Assembly: GCA_947446815.1 (NCBI GenBank) | Contig: CANFGT010000009.1 | Location: 1 to 64,000 of the forward strand | Direction: 5' to 3' | Origin: Acidimicrobiaceae bacterium | Lineage (GTDB): Bacteria > Actinomycetota > Acidimicrobiia > Acidimicrobiales > Ilumatobacteraceae | Length of the DNA: 64,000 bases | In this document: in pieces, positions 8,197 through 17,624 of the stretch | How the letters are laid out: each line of letters begins with the position of its first letter | Numbering within the stretch: the stretch's first letter is position 1 | Program-made: the position numbers and the translations under genes | The notes under the pieces: model-generated | What the model was told of the DNA's origin: nothing | What the model saw: the letters and a program-made list of their open reading frames with translations, nothing else | The model's database searches: none

Positions 8197-10074
8197 ATGG
8201 CTGCAGCAGCCCTTGAGAAGTCCGCCCTTGAATCCAAGGACAAAGAACAACTGACAGCGATTGCTGAAGCATTGGGCGTCAAAGCACCTGCCCGTGCCAC
8301 CAAGGCAATCCTTGTCGAGAAGATCCTCGAAAAGACCGGCGCCTCGGCTGCCCCGGCGAAGAAGGCGGCTAAGGCCGAGAAGCCTTCACAGAATGAAGAT
8401 GCAGACGAAGCGAGCGAGGACACTGAAGAGCGTCCAGCACGTGGCGAACGCGGTGGTCGCAACAACCGCAATGATCGCGCAGACCGTGGCGATCGCGAAG
8501 AGCGTGGCGATCGTGAAGAGAAGCCTGCAACGGAATCCTCCGAGCCCGTCGTCTACGTCGGTGCCGATGGTGAGCCATTGGCTGAGTGGGAGATTGAACT
8601 CGCACAGCACGAAGGTCGCATGGGCGAACTGAAGCAACAAGGTGGCGGACGTAACAACCGGAACAATCGCAACAACCGTGGTGATCGTGAAGAGCGTGGC
8701 GATGGCGAAGAGCGCGGAGAACGCGGCCCTCGTCAAAACAATCAGCAGCGTCAGCAAGGTCAAGGACAGGGACAGAATCGTCAGCAAAACCAAGGTCAGC
8801 GCAACGAACAAGGTGGCGATTGGGAAGACCGTGGTGGACGCAACAGCCGTCGCCGCCGTCGTGGACGTAATGGTCGCGATGAAGGTCCACAGGGTGACGA
8901 CCGTTACGAGACCGGCGAGCAGAATGAAAACTTCAGCACCGACCCAGTGAAGGTAGAGGGTTACCTCGACTTGCGCGACGAGGGCTATGGCTTCTTGCGC
9001 ATCGGTGGCTACCAGCCAACACGTGAAGATGCATACATTCCCGTGAAGCTCACGCGTCAGTTCGGTTTGCGTAAGGGCGACCATGTCACTGGTATGTCTC
9101 GTCCTGCAGGTCGCAACGAAAAGAACCCAGCAATGCTGGAGATTCACACCGTGAACGGCCAGGACCCAGAGAAGGCACGTCAGCGTCCTCGCTTCGAAGA
9201 CCTCACTCCGTTGTTCCCTGATCACAAGTTGCGTATGGAAGATCCTCGTGATCCAACAAACATGACTGCTCGCATCATCGACCTCATCGCGCCAATCGGT
9301 AAAGGTCAGCGCGGTCTCATTGTGTCGCCACCGAAGGCCGGTAAGACAACCGTGATGAAGACAATCGCTGCGTCGATTGAAAAGAACAACCCAGAGGTCA
9401 AGCTCATCGTTCTTCTCATTGACGAACGCCCTGAAGAAGTGACTGACATGCGTCGCACCGTGAAGGGCGAAGTCATTGCGTCAACTTTCGACCGTCCAAG
9501 CGATGAGCACACACACATCGCCGAGATGACAATCGAAAAGGCAAAGCGGATGGTCGAGATGGGTGAAGACGTTGTCATCATCCTCGACGGCATCACACGC
9601 TTGTCTCGTGCATACAACTTGTCTGCACCAGCAAGTGGCCGCATCATGTCCGGTGGTATCGACGCTGGTGCGTTGTACCCACCAAAGAAGTTCTTCGGTT
9701 CAGCTCGCAACATTGAAGAGGGTGGCTCGCTCACCATCCTGGCTACTGCTCTTGTTGAGACAAACAGCCGCATGGACGAAGCCATCTTCGAAGAGTTCAA
9801 GGGAACCGGCAACATGGAGTTGCGTCTCGACCGTCGCATCGCCGAACGCCGCGTTTTCCCTGCTATCGACGTGGATGCCTCCAGTACCCGTCACGAGGAA
9901 CTCCTGTTCGAGCGTAAGCAGCTCCAATTGGTCTGGAAGCTCCGCCGCGTGCTTTCCGGCCTTGCCCAGGACGGAAACCCCGCCCCAGGCTTGGAAATGC
10001 TGATGGACCGCCTCAAGACCTTTGGCACCAATGACGAATTCTTGGCTGAGATCGCCAAGACGCCCGGCGCCTAG
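8197..10074 (+). CDS. rho: transcription termination factor Rho
   Basis: A hexameric RNA-dependent ATPase/helicase of 625 residues that releases RNA polymerase. Domains in order: a Rho_N helical domain (about 1-45, [18 protein letters not shown]), an insert of about 200 residues rich in Arg, Gly, Asn, Gln, Asp and Glu (repeated GDREERG and NNRNNRG), the S1-like RNA-binding domain ([16 protein letters not shown]), then the ATPase with Walker [10 protein letters not shown] and the downstream RLSRAYN and [13 protein letters not shown] motifs. Long disordered inserts are typical of actinobacterial Rho. ATG 8197 is preferred because CAGGAAATC precedes it and the Rho_N domain begins soon after; in-frame starts at 8122, 8143 and 8173 would add an unconserved tail. 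rpmE follows 43 bases downstream. Confidence 0.95.
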   Translation: MAAAALEKSALESKDKEQLTAIAEALGVKAPARATKAILVEKILEKTGASAAPAKKAAKAEKPSQNEDADEASEDTEERPARGERGGRNNRNDRADRGDREERGDREEKPATESSEPVVYVGADGEPLAEWEIELAQHEGRMGELKQQGGGRNNRNNRNNRGDREERGDGEERGERGPRQNNQQRQQGQGQGQNRQQNQGQRNEQGGDWEDRGGRNSRRRRRGRNGRDEGPQGDDRYETGEQNENFSTDPVKVEGYLDLRDEGYGFLRIGGYQPTREDAYIPVKLTRQFGLRKGDHVTGMSRPAGRNEKNPAMLEIHTVNGQDPEKARQRPRFEDLTPLFPDHKLRMEDPRDPTNMTARIIDLIAPIGKGQRGLIVSPPKAGKTTVMKTIAASIEKNNPEVKLIVLLIDERPEEVTDMRRTVKGEVIASTFDRPSDEHTHIAEMTIEKAKRMVEMGEDVVIILDGITRLSRAYNLSAPASGRIMSGGIDAGALYPPKKFFGSARNIEEGGSLTILATALVETNSRMDEAIFEEFKGTGNMELRLDRRIAERRVFPAIDVDASSTRHEELLFERKQLQLVWKLRRVLSGLAQDGNPAPGLEMLMDRLKTFGTNDEFLAEIAKTPGA

Positions 10075-10117
10075 TCCCGATACACTCAAAAGTCCGTTTC
10101 GAGGAGATGCCAGAGAC

Positions 10118-10345
10118 ATGAAGATTGATACCCACCCCGAGTACACAGACGTCAATGTGAAGTGCTCATGCGGCAACACATTCACCACACGCAGCGTCAA
10201 GGGTCAGCCCATCTCGCTCGAACTGTGCAATGAGTGCCACCCGTTCTACACAGGCAAGCAGAAGCTTGTCGACACCGGTGGACGCGTGGAGCGCTTCAAC
10301 AAGCGTTACGGCCAGCGCGCCAACGCACCTGCACGCCCAGAGTGA
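10118..10345 (+). CDS. rpmE: 50S ribosomal protein bL31
   Basis: A protein of 75 residues of the large ribosomal subunit. The N-terminal half shows the zinc-binding pattern CSCGN and CNECHP of the C+ (zinc-containing) type, followed by [20 protein letters not shown], which is highly typical of bL31. ATG 10118 has the ribosome site GAGGAGA about ten bases upstream; the same frame is open further left but only over the end of rho. The order rho-rpmE-prfA is conserved in many Actinobacteria, although here two extra genes lie before prfA. Confidence 0.96.
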   Translation: MKIDTHPEYTDVNVKCSCGNTFTTRSVKGQPISLELCNECHPFYTGKQKLVDTGGRVERFNKRYGQRANAPARPE

Positions 10346-10396
10346 TTCTGTGTGGCGCATCGCGTCACACCTCACATTTCGTATTGCGAATCTCGC

Positions 10397-11386
10397 ATGA
10401 ATGAAGCCGACTCCGAACGTCGTTCACGTCTTCTCTCTTTAAAGTTGCGCACCCTCGTGCGTGAACATCTGGGTCTTGCATCCGACCCTGAGGGAACTCC
10501 TGAAGTATTTGGTCTTGGTGCTGCGTTCATCACGGATGACGCAACATGGGTTCTGATTGACGGCGACTCTGCTCGCGCACTCGGTCCCGTTCTCGCCTGG
10601 ACTTCACGCTTCAGTAAGCCCGTTCATCTTCTTGTTGAACGTGATGCCGGCATCATTGCTCGACGTGCACAGTTCTTCTCTTCCGCGATCACGGTGTGGC
10701 ATGTCAACGAGCGTTCGTTGTTGCCTGCAGTGCCTGATCCGCATCTTCCAGCCATTGATGCCAAGCCAGAACATGTTGCAATGATGGAACTCATCGCGAC
10801 TAGTGGCGCCGATGCACTCATTGAGCACGGCATTGTCGTGGGCGAAGTGCGTGGTCTTGAAATGTGTCGTGTTGTTGATGACAAAGCCACCGGGGAGACG
10901 CGTCTCGAAGTGGGTATGGGAGTCAATGACCGTGAAGCATTCCTGATGGTGCACGGTGAACTTCCGAAAGAAGAAGCACTACGCAATGTGATCGAAGCGG
11001 TGGCTGTGCATCGTGAGCCTGATGCAATGGTTCATCCGTTTAATCAGTTTGGTGCCGAACGGATGCATCGCTGGCGTGCCCTGCAGAATCCGGCGTCGAT
11101 TGGCTTTGCAGAGTTGTCGCCAGCAGACCCACCCATCCGCCGCACGAATCTCAAAGACGCGGTGCCGTGTGTTGCAGCGGGGAAGACCGCATCGGGTGAC
11201 ACTGCGGTTGCAGTGTTTGTCCATGGCATCGACCTTGATCTAGTTCCATTTGCAGTGGATGCTGCATCGCGCTGTGGTGTGCAACAAGTTGTGGTGGTGG
11301 CTCGTGCGAAGGACATCACGCCATCCATGCAGAAGATGGCGGAACGGGCGTCAATTCCCGTGTCCTTTCAGTATCTCAATATCTGA
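10397..11386 (+). CDS. conserved-looking hypothetical protein
   Basis: A soluble-looking protein of 329 residues with no domain I recognise. ATG 10397 (MNEADSERRSR) is chosen over the in-frame GTG at 10352. The N-terminal half contains a beta/alpha pattern (PVHLLVERDAGIIARRAQFF), and the segment HPFNQFGAERMHRWRAL in the middle contains several aromatic and His residues. The C-terminus (TAVAVFVHGIDLDLVPFAV, then QQVVVVARAKDITPSM) again looks alpha/beta. There is no signal peptide and no membrane span. It lies between rpmE and a lipoprotein gene, where many actinobacterial relatives would go straight to prfA. Confidence 0.7.
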   Translation: MNEADSERRSRLLSLKLRTLVREHLGLASDPEGTPEVFGLGAAFITDDATWVLIDGDSARALGPVLAWTSRFSKPVHLLVERDAGIIARRAQFFSSAITVWHVNERSLLPAVPDPHLPAIDAKPEHVAMMELIATSGADALIEHGIVVGEVRGLEMCRVVDDKATGETRLEVGMGVNDREAFLMVHGELPKEEALRNVIEAVAVHREPDAMVHPFNQFGAERMHRWRALQNPASIGFAELSPADPPIRRTNLKDAVPCVAAGKTASGDTAVAVFVHGIDLDLVPFAVDAASRCGVQQVVVVARAKDITPSMQKMAERASIPVSFQYLNI

Positions 11387-11414
11387 AGAACGTTTCGCCT
11401 ACTTTGTTCGGGCT

Positions 11415-12071
11415 ATGAATCGTCGCCTTGCCATCGTGTTGATTGCTCTCGGTGCAACTGTCTCGTCATGTTCATTTGGATCGGGTAGCGCAGCGACAAC
11501 CATTGCAACAACAGCAGAGCCGGTTGCTACGTCAACAACTGTTCCTTGGGCGCCTGGTGCCGCATCAAAGGCGTGGACCAAGTTTGTGAAGTCTTTTGAT
11601 GTTGTTGATGTATCGCAAGTTTCAAAAGGTGATTGCGGCGTTCGCGCCATGTTGATCACGGAAGGCAGCCTCACGTTCTACTGGTGGGATGGTCTTCGTT
11701 GGAACGAAGATTCCTCGCAGCTCTTAGGTGGCAAGGGTCAGATGCCAACGAAGGTGTATTCGTATGACTTCACAAATGATGGTGTGCTTGATTTCTTTGT
11801 GACCTATGAAGACCAAAAGATTCATGGCGGCCCGTTGTATGGCGGAATCTTTGGTTATCCATGGAGTGGCGATGATCACTGCCAATGGTCATGGATGGAT
11901 ATCGATGATGGCAACAATCTGGTCCACACCATCAACAGACCAGAGGTGAATCAGCGCAATGGTGAATTGATGGCGGAAGGCTATTCATCGAGAAGATGGA
12001 AGTCTTTTGGCGCGTATGAGTACCAACCTTCCAGTAACTCCTTTGTGTTTCGCGAAGTCCGCAAGAAGTAA
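11415..12071 (+). CDS. putative lipoprotein
   Basis: A protein of 218 residues. ATG 11415 (MNRRLAIVLIALG) gives a basic n-region, a hydrophobic core and a lipobox-like VSSC near residue 20, then a low-complexity Ala/Thr/Ser linker (TTIATTAEPVATSTT). The mature part contains FTNDGVLDFFVTYED, similar to the D-x-N-x-D calcium-binding loop of FG-GAP/VCBS-type repeats, and several Trp-rich strands (FYWWDGLRW, CQWSWMDIDD). It is likely attached to the outer face of the membrane. The function is unknown. A TACTTT lies 9 bases upstream of the ATG. Confidence 0.65.
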   Translation: MNRRLAIVLIALGATVSSCSFGSGSAATTIATTAEPVATSTTVPWAPGAASKAWTKFVKSFDVVDVSQVSKGDCGVRAMLITEGSLTFYWWDGLRWNEDSSQLLGGKGQMPTKVYSYDFTNDGVLDFFVTYEDQKIHGGPLYGGIFGYPWSGDDHCQWSWMDIDDGNNLVHTINRPEVNQRNGELMAEGYSSRRWKSFGAYEYQPSSNSFVFREVRKK

Positions 12072-12084
12072 GGCGCTCTCGCCC

Positions 12085-12090
12085 TAGCCT
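12085..12090 (+). promoter_or_regulatory. putative -10 of a leaderless prfA promoter
   Basis: TAGCCT lies 8 bases before the prfA ATG; no Shine-Dalgarno sequence intervenes. Confidence 0.35.
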
Positions 12091-12098
12091 GTATTTTC

Positions 12099-13163
12099 AT
12101 GAACGGCAGGCTCGAGTCCATTGAACGGGACTACACCGAATTAGAGGTGAGCCTGGGAAGTCCTGAAGTGCTGGGTGACCAGAATCGTCTTCGTGAGGCC
12201 TCTCGCAAATACAAACAACTCACGCCACTGATTCAGTGCATCAGAGATTTGCGCGATGCGAAAGGCGACGCCGAAGCCGCCAAGGAACTCATGAACGAAA
12301 CGAGTGGCGATGAGCGTGAATCTTTCCGCGCAGAAGCCGCTGCAGCTGAAGCTCGGGTAGAGGAGCTGGACGAGCTCTTAAAGGTTCTCCTGCTTCCGCC
12401 AGATCCAAACGATGGCAAGAACGTCATCATGGAAATCCGCGGTGCAGAAGGTGGTGAAGAAGCCAACTTGTTTGCGCGAGATCTCATGGAGATGTACCAG
12501 TCGTATGCCACAAAGCGCGGATGGAAAGTGGAAGTCATCCAAGAAGATGGCTCCGAGATGGGTGGCATCAACCAAGCGACACTCATGTTTAGTGGTGACG
12601 ATGCGTGGAGCCGTTTGCGTTTTGAAGGTGGTCCGCACCGCGTGCAACGTGTGCCGGCAACAGAAGCACAAGGACGTATTCACACTTCGTCTGCAACAGT
12701 TGCCATTATGACCGAAGCCGAAGAAGTCGATGTAGAGATCGATAACAACGACTTGCAAATTGATGTTTATCGCGCCTCGGGTGCAGGTGGTCAGCACGTC
12801 AACACCACGGACTCCGCTGTTCGTATTACGCACAAGCCCACGGGCTTGGTTGTGGCAATGCAGGATGAGCGCAGTCAGTTGCAAAACCGTGCACGCGCTA
12901 TGACAGTTCTTCGTTCGCGATTGCTGAAGTTGCGACAAGACGAACAAGACGCCGCTGCATCATTAGAGCGTCGAGCTCAAATTGGTGGCGGCGGACGCGG
13001 CGAGAAGATTCGTACGTACAACTACAAGGAAAACCGCATCACCGATCACCGCATCGGCTTCACTTTGTACCAGCTGCAAGCTGCACTCGGTGGAGAACTC
13101 GACCCTGTGGTCGACGCGTTGTCGGCGGACCTTCGTGCCCGTCAACTCGCGAACAATGAGTAA
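12099..13163 (+). CDS. prfA: peptide chain release factor 1
   Basis: A protein of 354 residues that terminates translation at UAA and UAG. It shows the N-terminal coiled-coil region, the codon-recognition tripeptide PAT in VQRVPATEAQGRIHTS (the RF1 form, where RF2 has SPF), and the catalytic GGQ in ASGAGGQHVNTTDSAVR. Length is normal. The 3' end overlaps prmC, whose product methylates the Gln of this GGQ, so the two genes form a functional operon. The start is ATG 12099, behind a TAGCCT hexamer. Confidence 0.96.
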   Translation: MNGRLESIERDYTELEVSLGSPEVLGDQNRLREASRKYKQLTPLIQCIRDLRDAKGDAEAAKELMNETSGDERESFRAEAAAAEARVEELDELLKVLLLPPDPNDGKNVIMEIRGAEGGEEANLFARDLMEMYQSYATKRGWKVEVIQEDGSEMGGINQATLMFSGDDAWSRLRFEGGPHRVQRVPATEAQGRIHTSSATVAIMTEAEEVDVEIDNNDLQIDVYRASGAGGQHVNTTDSAVRITHKPTGLVVAMQDERSQLQNRARAMTVLRSRLLKLRQDEQDAAASLERRAQIGGGGRGEKIRTYNYKENRITDHRIGFTLYQLQAALGGELDPVVDALSADLRARQLANNE

Positions 13164-14022
13164 TCCTGACGGCCACATCACGTGGCGAGAGTTGATGGCA
13201 AATACTGCCGAGACCGTGGGGGACAAAGCGCTTGCTCGGTGGTTATGTGAGCACGCCAGCGGTCTTGATGCAGAAGAGTTCAGCGCTGCAATTGATGAAT
13301 TGGTCAATGCTCGATCCGGAATTCACCTTGAGGCGATGATTCGTCGTGTTCTTGATGGTGAGCCTGTGCAATATGTAATGGGTCGCTGGGCGTTTCGATA
13401 TCTCGACCTGATGGTTGATCAGCGTGTTCTCATTCCTCGTCCGGAAACAGAACTATTAGTTGAAATTGTGTTGCATCATGTGGGTGATTCCAAGGGTCCG
13501 TTCACAATGGCGGACCTTGGCACAGGTTCCGGTGCGATAGGACTTTCGTTGTTGCATGAATTGCCATTGAATTCGGCCACGGTGTGGATGACAGATGCAT
13601 CGACGGATGCAATTGATGTTGCCCGTGCAAACGCCGCAGGTATTGGTCGTCCTGCTGTCGGTGCGCGATTTGAAGTCGGGTCGTGGTGGGATGCATTGCC
13701 ATCAGAAATTGCGGGACTCTTCGATGTTGTTGTTAGTAATCCGCCGTACATCGCGCACGAAGATGCGGAAGTAGAACAAAGCGTGAATAAGTGGGAGCCG
13801 CATTCGGCACTGTTCGCCGGCGCCGATGGTCTTGATGACATTCGCGTGATCACCTCGGGTGCTGCTCAGTGGTTGCGCAGTGGAGGGTTGCTCGTGACTG
13901 AGATGGGGTACACCCAAGCCAGCGCTGTATTGGATCTGTTTACGTCAGCAGGTCTCAAAAATGTGACGGTACACAAAGACCTTGCAGGCCATGATCGGTT
14001 CGTGTCCGGCGTAAAGACCTAG
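13156..14022 (+). CDS. prmC: release factor N5-glutamine methyltransferase
   Basis: A SAM-dependent methyltransferase of 288 residues. It modifies the GGQ glutamine of release factors. After an N-terminal helical domain (with GEPVQYVMGRWAFRYLDL and VLIPRPETE, both typical) comes the Rossmann SAM motif DLGTGSGAIGLSL and the catalytic NPPYIAHED. ATG 13156 overlaps the end of prfA by 8 bases; the longer in-frame ORF starting at 12982 runs inside prfA and is not used. Confidence 0.95.
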   Translation: MSNPDGHITWRELMANTAETVGDKALARWLCEHASGLDAEEFSAAIDELVNARSGIHLEAMIRRVLDGEPVQYVMGRWAFRYLDLMVDQRVLIPRPETELLVEIVLHHVGDSKGPFTMADLGTGSGAIGLSLLHELPLNSATVWMTDASTDAIDVARANAAGIGRPAVGARFEVGSWWDALPSEIAGLFDVVVSNPPYIAHEDAEVEQSVNKWEPHSALFAGADGLDDIRVITSGAAQWLRSGGLLVTEMGYTQASAVLDLFTSAGLKNVTVHKDLAGHDRFVSGVKT

Positions 14023-14038
14023 AACACAAGAGTGTTTT
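14023..14038. terminator. small hairpin between convergent genes
   Basis: AACAC and GTGTT form a 5-bp stem with an AAGA loop followed by TT, placed directly between the prmC stop and the stop of the convergent peptidase gene. The stem is short, so terminator function is only possible. Confidence 0.3.
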
Positions 14039-16103
14039 AGCCGAGGGTGCGGCGCAGAAACTCCAGCTGGTGCAACAGCAGATTTTCTGCCACGACTTCT
14101 TGCGGTGTCATATGTGTGACGCCAGAGAGTGGAAGAACTTCGTGTGGTTTACCTGCAGCAAGCAACGCTGACGACAACTGCAATGTGTGTGCAGCGACAA
14201 CATTGTCGTCGGCAAGTCCGTGAATGATAAGCAATGGGCGCTCGAGTGTGTCGGCGTCTTCCATGAGAGATGTCTTGGTGTAATTAGCATCGTCAGTGTT
14301 CGGGTTACCGAGATAGCGCTCGGTGTAGTGAGTGTCGTACAAGCGCCAATCCGTTACTGGTGCCCCCGCAATGCCTGCATGAAAAACATCACTGCGTCGA
14401 AGCACAGCAAGTGCGGCAAGGTAGCCACCGAAACTCCAACCACGAATTCCAACGCGAGTTGTGTCGGCGCGAGGCTCGAGGTCTTCAAGGGCACGAACTA
14501 TCTCTACTTGATCATCAAGAACGGGTTGCGCGAGATCACCGAGAACACCGCGCTCCCATGCGCTTCCTTTGCCAGGTGTGCCCACGTTGTCGACAATGAC
14601 AACGACAAAACCCTGATCTGCAAACCATTGCGACGAGAGATACGCGCCACTTGCGGCGACAACACGTTGTGCATGCGGACCACCGTAGGGATCAAACAGC
14701 ACCGGCAACTTTGTCGTGAGGCCATCGCGTGGCGTGAGGATTGCAACAGGAATGTCTCGTGGACCAACAGACACGATGCGCACATTCGGTTGCACCAATG
14801 GCGTTTCGGCGTGACATGCAATTCCCTGCTCGGTGTCATTGTGAGTGATGGAAAAACGTGGTCCGACAGTGTCAATGGTTGACGTGCGAGTGATTAATAC
14901 ACGGGCATTTCCAGATGCGGAAACTATTCCACCACTGTCTGTGAGTTGTGACAACGAACCACTCTCAGTATCGAAGGAATAGATGTCCTGTATCCACGGG
15001 GTATTCGTATCGTTTGCTGCGAACACGATGGTGTTGCTCACGGATACAACGCTGCGTACTTGCAGATGATCTGGGGTTGCACTGCGTTCATCAACGATGA
15101 GTCGACGAACTCCGTCACGGTCTGCGCACGTGACAAGGCGCCCGTCATGCAAGAGAGATGGAACACCAGCAACAAGTTCTACCCATGCATCATCTTCGTC
15201 AGTGAAAATGATGGACGACATTCCTGTGTTTGGATCGATGAGATGAACGTGCACTCGACGCTGGTCACGTGTTTGGGTTTGTGCAATGAGACCCGCTGAA
15301 GACCATGCGACCGAGTTGAGATATTCCCAGTCGCCTGGTAGCTCCACGTTGATTCGGGCTGAATCCGCAATTGAGATGACATGCAATGTGACTAATGCAT
15401 TATTCGCGCCAACAGCGGGGTAGCGATGTTCCGTAGCGGGGGACTCCGGATGTGCAGGATCTGCAATGAACCAGACCGGAACCGGTGCAACATCTACGCG
15501 ACATGCAGCGATGTGTTGCGAGTCGGGCGACCACCAGTATCCGCGCATGCGGCCCATCTCTTCGGCAGCAATAAATTCTGCGCTTCCCCATGTCACTGTT
15601 TCCGATTGTTCAGAAGCAATGACTCGCTCGTTGCCGTTGATGTCGGCGACGCATAAAGAACCACCACGAACATATGAAATGTGTTGACCATTAGGGGAGA
15701 GTCGCACGTCAAAGACGCCTGGCGCAACATCAGGGAGTGTGACGTTGCCAGTGAGTAGGTCGACATGCACAATTTGTCCACCAAGAATTGCAACTGCAGT
15801 GGTGACATTGGCATTGCAGGAATATGCAACGACACCGCCCGCACCCTCACGTGCACGCTCGCGACGGCGCAGTTCTTCTGCTGTCAGTTGGGAGAGGTCA
15901 GCACCGACTGTGCGGGGGTCAAGAATTTGGCGTTCATCGCCAGTGGATGTGTCGAGGACCCACAAAGAGTTGACGGCGTCTTGGCCAGATGTTGAACGCG
16001 CAAAAATAACGCGAGAGCCGTCGGGCGAAATGGTGAAGTTGCGCGGCTCGCCCAGAGAGAGTCGCTGCGTACGGGCGTATTGGCGCGGGAAAGTGTCGCT
16101 CAC
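14037..16103 (-). CDS. S9 family peptidase (dipeptidyl peptidase IV-like)
   Basis: A protein of 688 residues. The N-terminal two-thirds is a beta propeller typical of DPP IV (blades such as FTISPDGSRVIFARS and VRLSPNGQHISYVRGG). The C-terminal alpha/beta-hydrolase domain has the nucleophile in GWSFGGYLA (S557), the acid in HGLADDNV and the His in SGVTHMTPQE. The double-Glu element AAEEMGRMRGYWWSPDSQ matches the DPP IV motif that binds the substrate amino terminus. No signal peptide is seen, so it should act in the cytoplasm on short peptides. ATG 16103 overlaps the stop of the upstream thiolase-like gene as ATGA. Confidence 0.88.
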   Translation of the reverse strand: MSDTFPRQYARTQRLSLGEPRNFTISPDGSRVIFARSTSGQDAVNSLWVLDTSTGDERQILDPRTVGADLSQLTAEELRRRERAREGAGGVVAYSCNANVTTAVAILGGQIVHVDLLTGNVTLPDVAPGVFDVRLSPNGQHISYVRGGSLCVADINGNERVIASEQSETVTWGSAEFIAAEEMGRMRGYWWSPDSQHIAACRVDVAPVPVWFIADPAHPESPATEHRYPAVGANNALVTLHVISIADSARINVELPGDWEYLNSVAWSSAGLIAQTQTRDQRRVHVHLIDPNTGMSSIIFTDEDDAWVELVAGVPSLLHDGRLVTCADRDGVRRLIVDERSATPDHLQVRSVVSVSNTIVFAANDTNTPWIQDIYSFDTESGSLSQLTDSGGIVSASGNARVLITRTSTIDTVGPRFSITHNDTEQGIACHAETPLVQPNVRIVSVGPRDIPVAILTPRDGLTTKLPVLFDPYGGPHAQRVVAASGAYLSSQWFADQGFVVVIVDNVGTPGKGSAWERGVLGDLAQPVLDDQVEIVRALEDLEPRADTTRVGIRGWSFGGYLAALAVLRRSDVFHAGIAGAPVTDWRLYDTHYTERYLGNPNTDDANYTKTSLMEDADTLERPLLIIHGLADDNVVAAHTLQLSSALLAAGKPHEVLPLSGVTHMTPQEVVAENLLLHQLEFLRRTLG

Positions 16104-17575
16104 ACGAGCAAGTTACCCGAGGCATCGAGGCGAACTCGTGTACCAACCCATTCATTCGTGCACATGTCCCGACCAGTACTGATGTCAGCGGTTTCGCCCC
16201 ATGCGCGACGGCCATCATCAAGCAGGCACGAGATGATGGAACGCTCGGGATTGCCATCGCGATCATGCATGACGGAGTAGGCCTCAACGGTGACTTCACC
16301 TGCTGCGTCGGCAGGCAACGCAAGGCTGCGACGTGGCAATGCATCGATCTGGTCCTGCGGATAGTCGTATTTGAAACCAGTGGTGGGTGGCTCTGTGGAG
16401 TACACACCGAACGCATGCTTGGTGGTGTATCCGCCATTGGCCCACACAAGACCTGTCTTGCCAACACCAGCGCGTAATTCAGCGGCAACGGTTGCGATGG
16501 CATGCATCACGTAGTTGTTCCATGGACCGCCCGCAAACGGAAGGCCACCTGTGCGGGTGAGTTGAGAGTTGATATCAAGACCCAATGACTTGGCGCCAAG
16601 TTGCACCGCAGCAGGGAAACATGAATAGAGATCAACGATGTCGATGTCGTTAATCGTCAGTCCTGCGAGTTCGAGAACGCGACGACCAGCAAGTTCAATC
16701 GCAGGAGTGTCATAGAAATGGTTGCGGTGCGAGATGAATGCATGTTCATGTGCATCGCTGCCTGAATGAGGAAAGATCCAGCGATCGCGAGGGACGCCAA
16801 GTGCTTCAGCTTTTTCAACGGAGCACATGATGAGAGCGGCTGACATGTCAACGTCATTATTCGAGTTCATGAACTTCGTATAGGGGAAGCCAATCATTCG
16901 GTTATTCGCGGTTGGTGTGCGAATTTCTTCAGCGGTGTATTCCTTCGGCGACCACGCATATGGGTTCTTTGCGGCGACAGCGCTGAATCGCGACCACAAT
17001 TCGCTGATGTGCTTTTGGTGCTCATCGATGGTGCGACCTGCTTGGGCTCGCAATGCGGTCTCAAACATTGGGTACACCTGAATGGGCATGCCGATCTTGC
17101 GCTCGAGTTCTTCTGGCATGTTCATCGTGAGATCTTCAGACACGAGAACTGGTTCGGTGTCAGAAGTGCGCCACTGGGGTTCAATGCCGGCCTTGCGGTA
17201 ACGGGCACGAGTACGTGTTGTTTCGCCGCCGGTGAGGATGACGAGGTCAAGGTCGCCCGCAAGGATCTGGCGGGACGCTGCATTGACCAGGGTCTGTGGC
17301 GTATTGCCGCCCATGGCTGAATAGCCCAACTCGCGAGGGGTGAGCTTGAGGTCTTCGGCAATGAACTGGGCGGGGTTGCCGTATTTCCAAGACAAAAGAT
17401 TGACAACGCGGATGGAATCAGGGTTTGGGACCGACGTAAGACCGGCGTCAGAGGCAGCCTTTTCAATGGCCTGCACCATCATTGCCACAGCATCAACGGC
17501 ATCATCGAGACCCTCTGCTCTCTGAACGACCTGGCCGGTGCCAATGAGAACGGGAGTGCGTGGGTCAAGTGTCAT
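16100..17575 (-). CDS. thiolase-like protein, TLP1 type, nucleophile Cys apparently absent
   Basis: A protein of 491 residues with the thiolase fold (TPVLIGTGQVVQR at the start, DIDIVDLYSCFPAAVQ in the C-terminal half) plus an extra C-terminal domain of about 80 residues like that of mycobacterial thiolase-like protein 1. Where degradative and biosynthetic thiolases have the acyl-accepting Cys, this sequence reads SAMGGNTPQTLVNAA with no Cys. The C-terminal catalytic region is also altered (TGGLPFAGGPWNNYVMHA), so classical thiolysis looks unlikely. Genes of this type are often labelled acetyl-CoA acetyltransferase. ATG 17575 is preceded by TAGCGT. It is coupled to the S9 peptidase and divergent from rpiB. 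Confidence 0.8.
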   Translation of the reverse strand: MTLDPRTPVLIGTGQVVQRAEGLDDAVDAVAMMVQAIEKAASDAGLTSVPNPDSIRVVNLLSWKYGNPAQFIAEDLKLTPRELGYSAMGGNTPQTLVNAASRQILAGDLDLVILTGGETTRTRARYRKAGIEPQWRTSDTEPVLVSEDLTMNMPEELERKIGMPIQVYPMFETALRAQAGRTIDEHQKHISELWSRFSAVAAKNPYAWSPKEYTAEEIRTPTANNRMIGFPYTKFMNSNNDVDMSAALIMCSVEKAEALGVPRDRWIFPHSGSDAHEHAFISHRNHFYDTPAIELAGRRVLELAGLTINDIDIVDLYSCFPAAVQLGAKSLGLDINSQLTRTGGLPFAGGPWNNYVMHAIATVAAELRAGVGKTGLVWANGGYTTKHAFGVYSTEPPTTGFKYDYPQDQIDALPRRSLALPADAAGEVTVEAYSVMHDRDGNPERSIISCLLDDGRRAWGETADISTGRDMCTNEWVGTRVRLDASGNLLV

Positions 17576-17582
17576 GTCCAAG

Positions 17583-17588
17583 ACGCTA
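17583..17588 (-). promoter_or_regulatory. putative -10 of a leaderless promoter (thiolase-like gene)
   Basis: Minus-strand TAGCGT lies 7 bases before ATG 17575. Confidence 0.35.
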
Positions 17589-17611
17589 GGTCGTGAGAGG
17601 GGTGCCCCTAC

Positions 17612-17617
17612 TACTCT
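17612..17617 (+). promoter_or_regulatory. putative -10 of a leaderless rpiB promoter
   Basis: TACTCT lies 7 bases before the rpiB ATG at 17625, in the same short divergent gap as the thiolase-like promoter. Confidence 0.35.
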
Positions 17618-17624
17618 GAATGGC

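Noticed and set aside
8386-9225. 279-codon antisense frame inside rho
   Set aside because: It mirrors the Arg/Gly-rich repeats of Rho and gives a Thr/Val/Leu/Ala-rich hydrophobic string with no start signal. Treated as a shadow.
14187-14882. 231-codon frame on the plus strand inside the S9 peptidase gene
   Set aside because: Lies opposite the catalytic domain of a clear peptidase and encodes Cys/Arg-rich sequence without similarity to a known fold.
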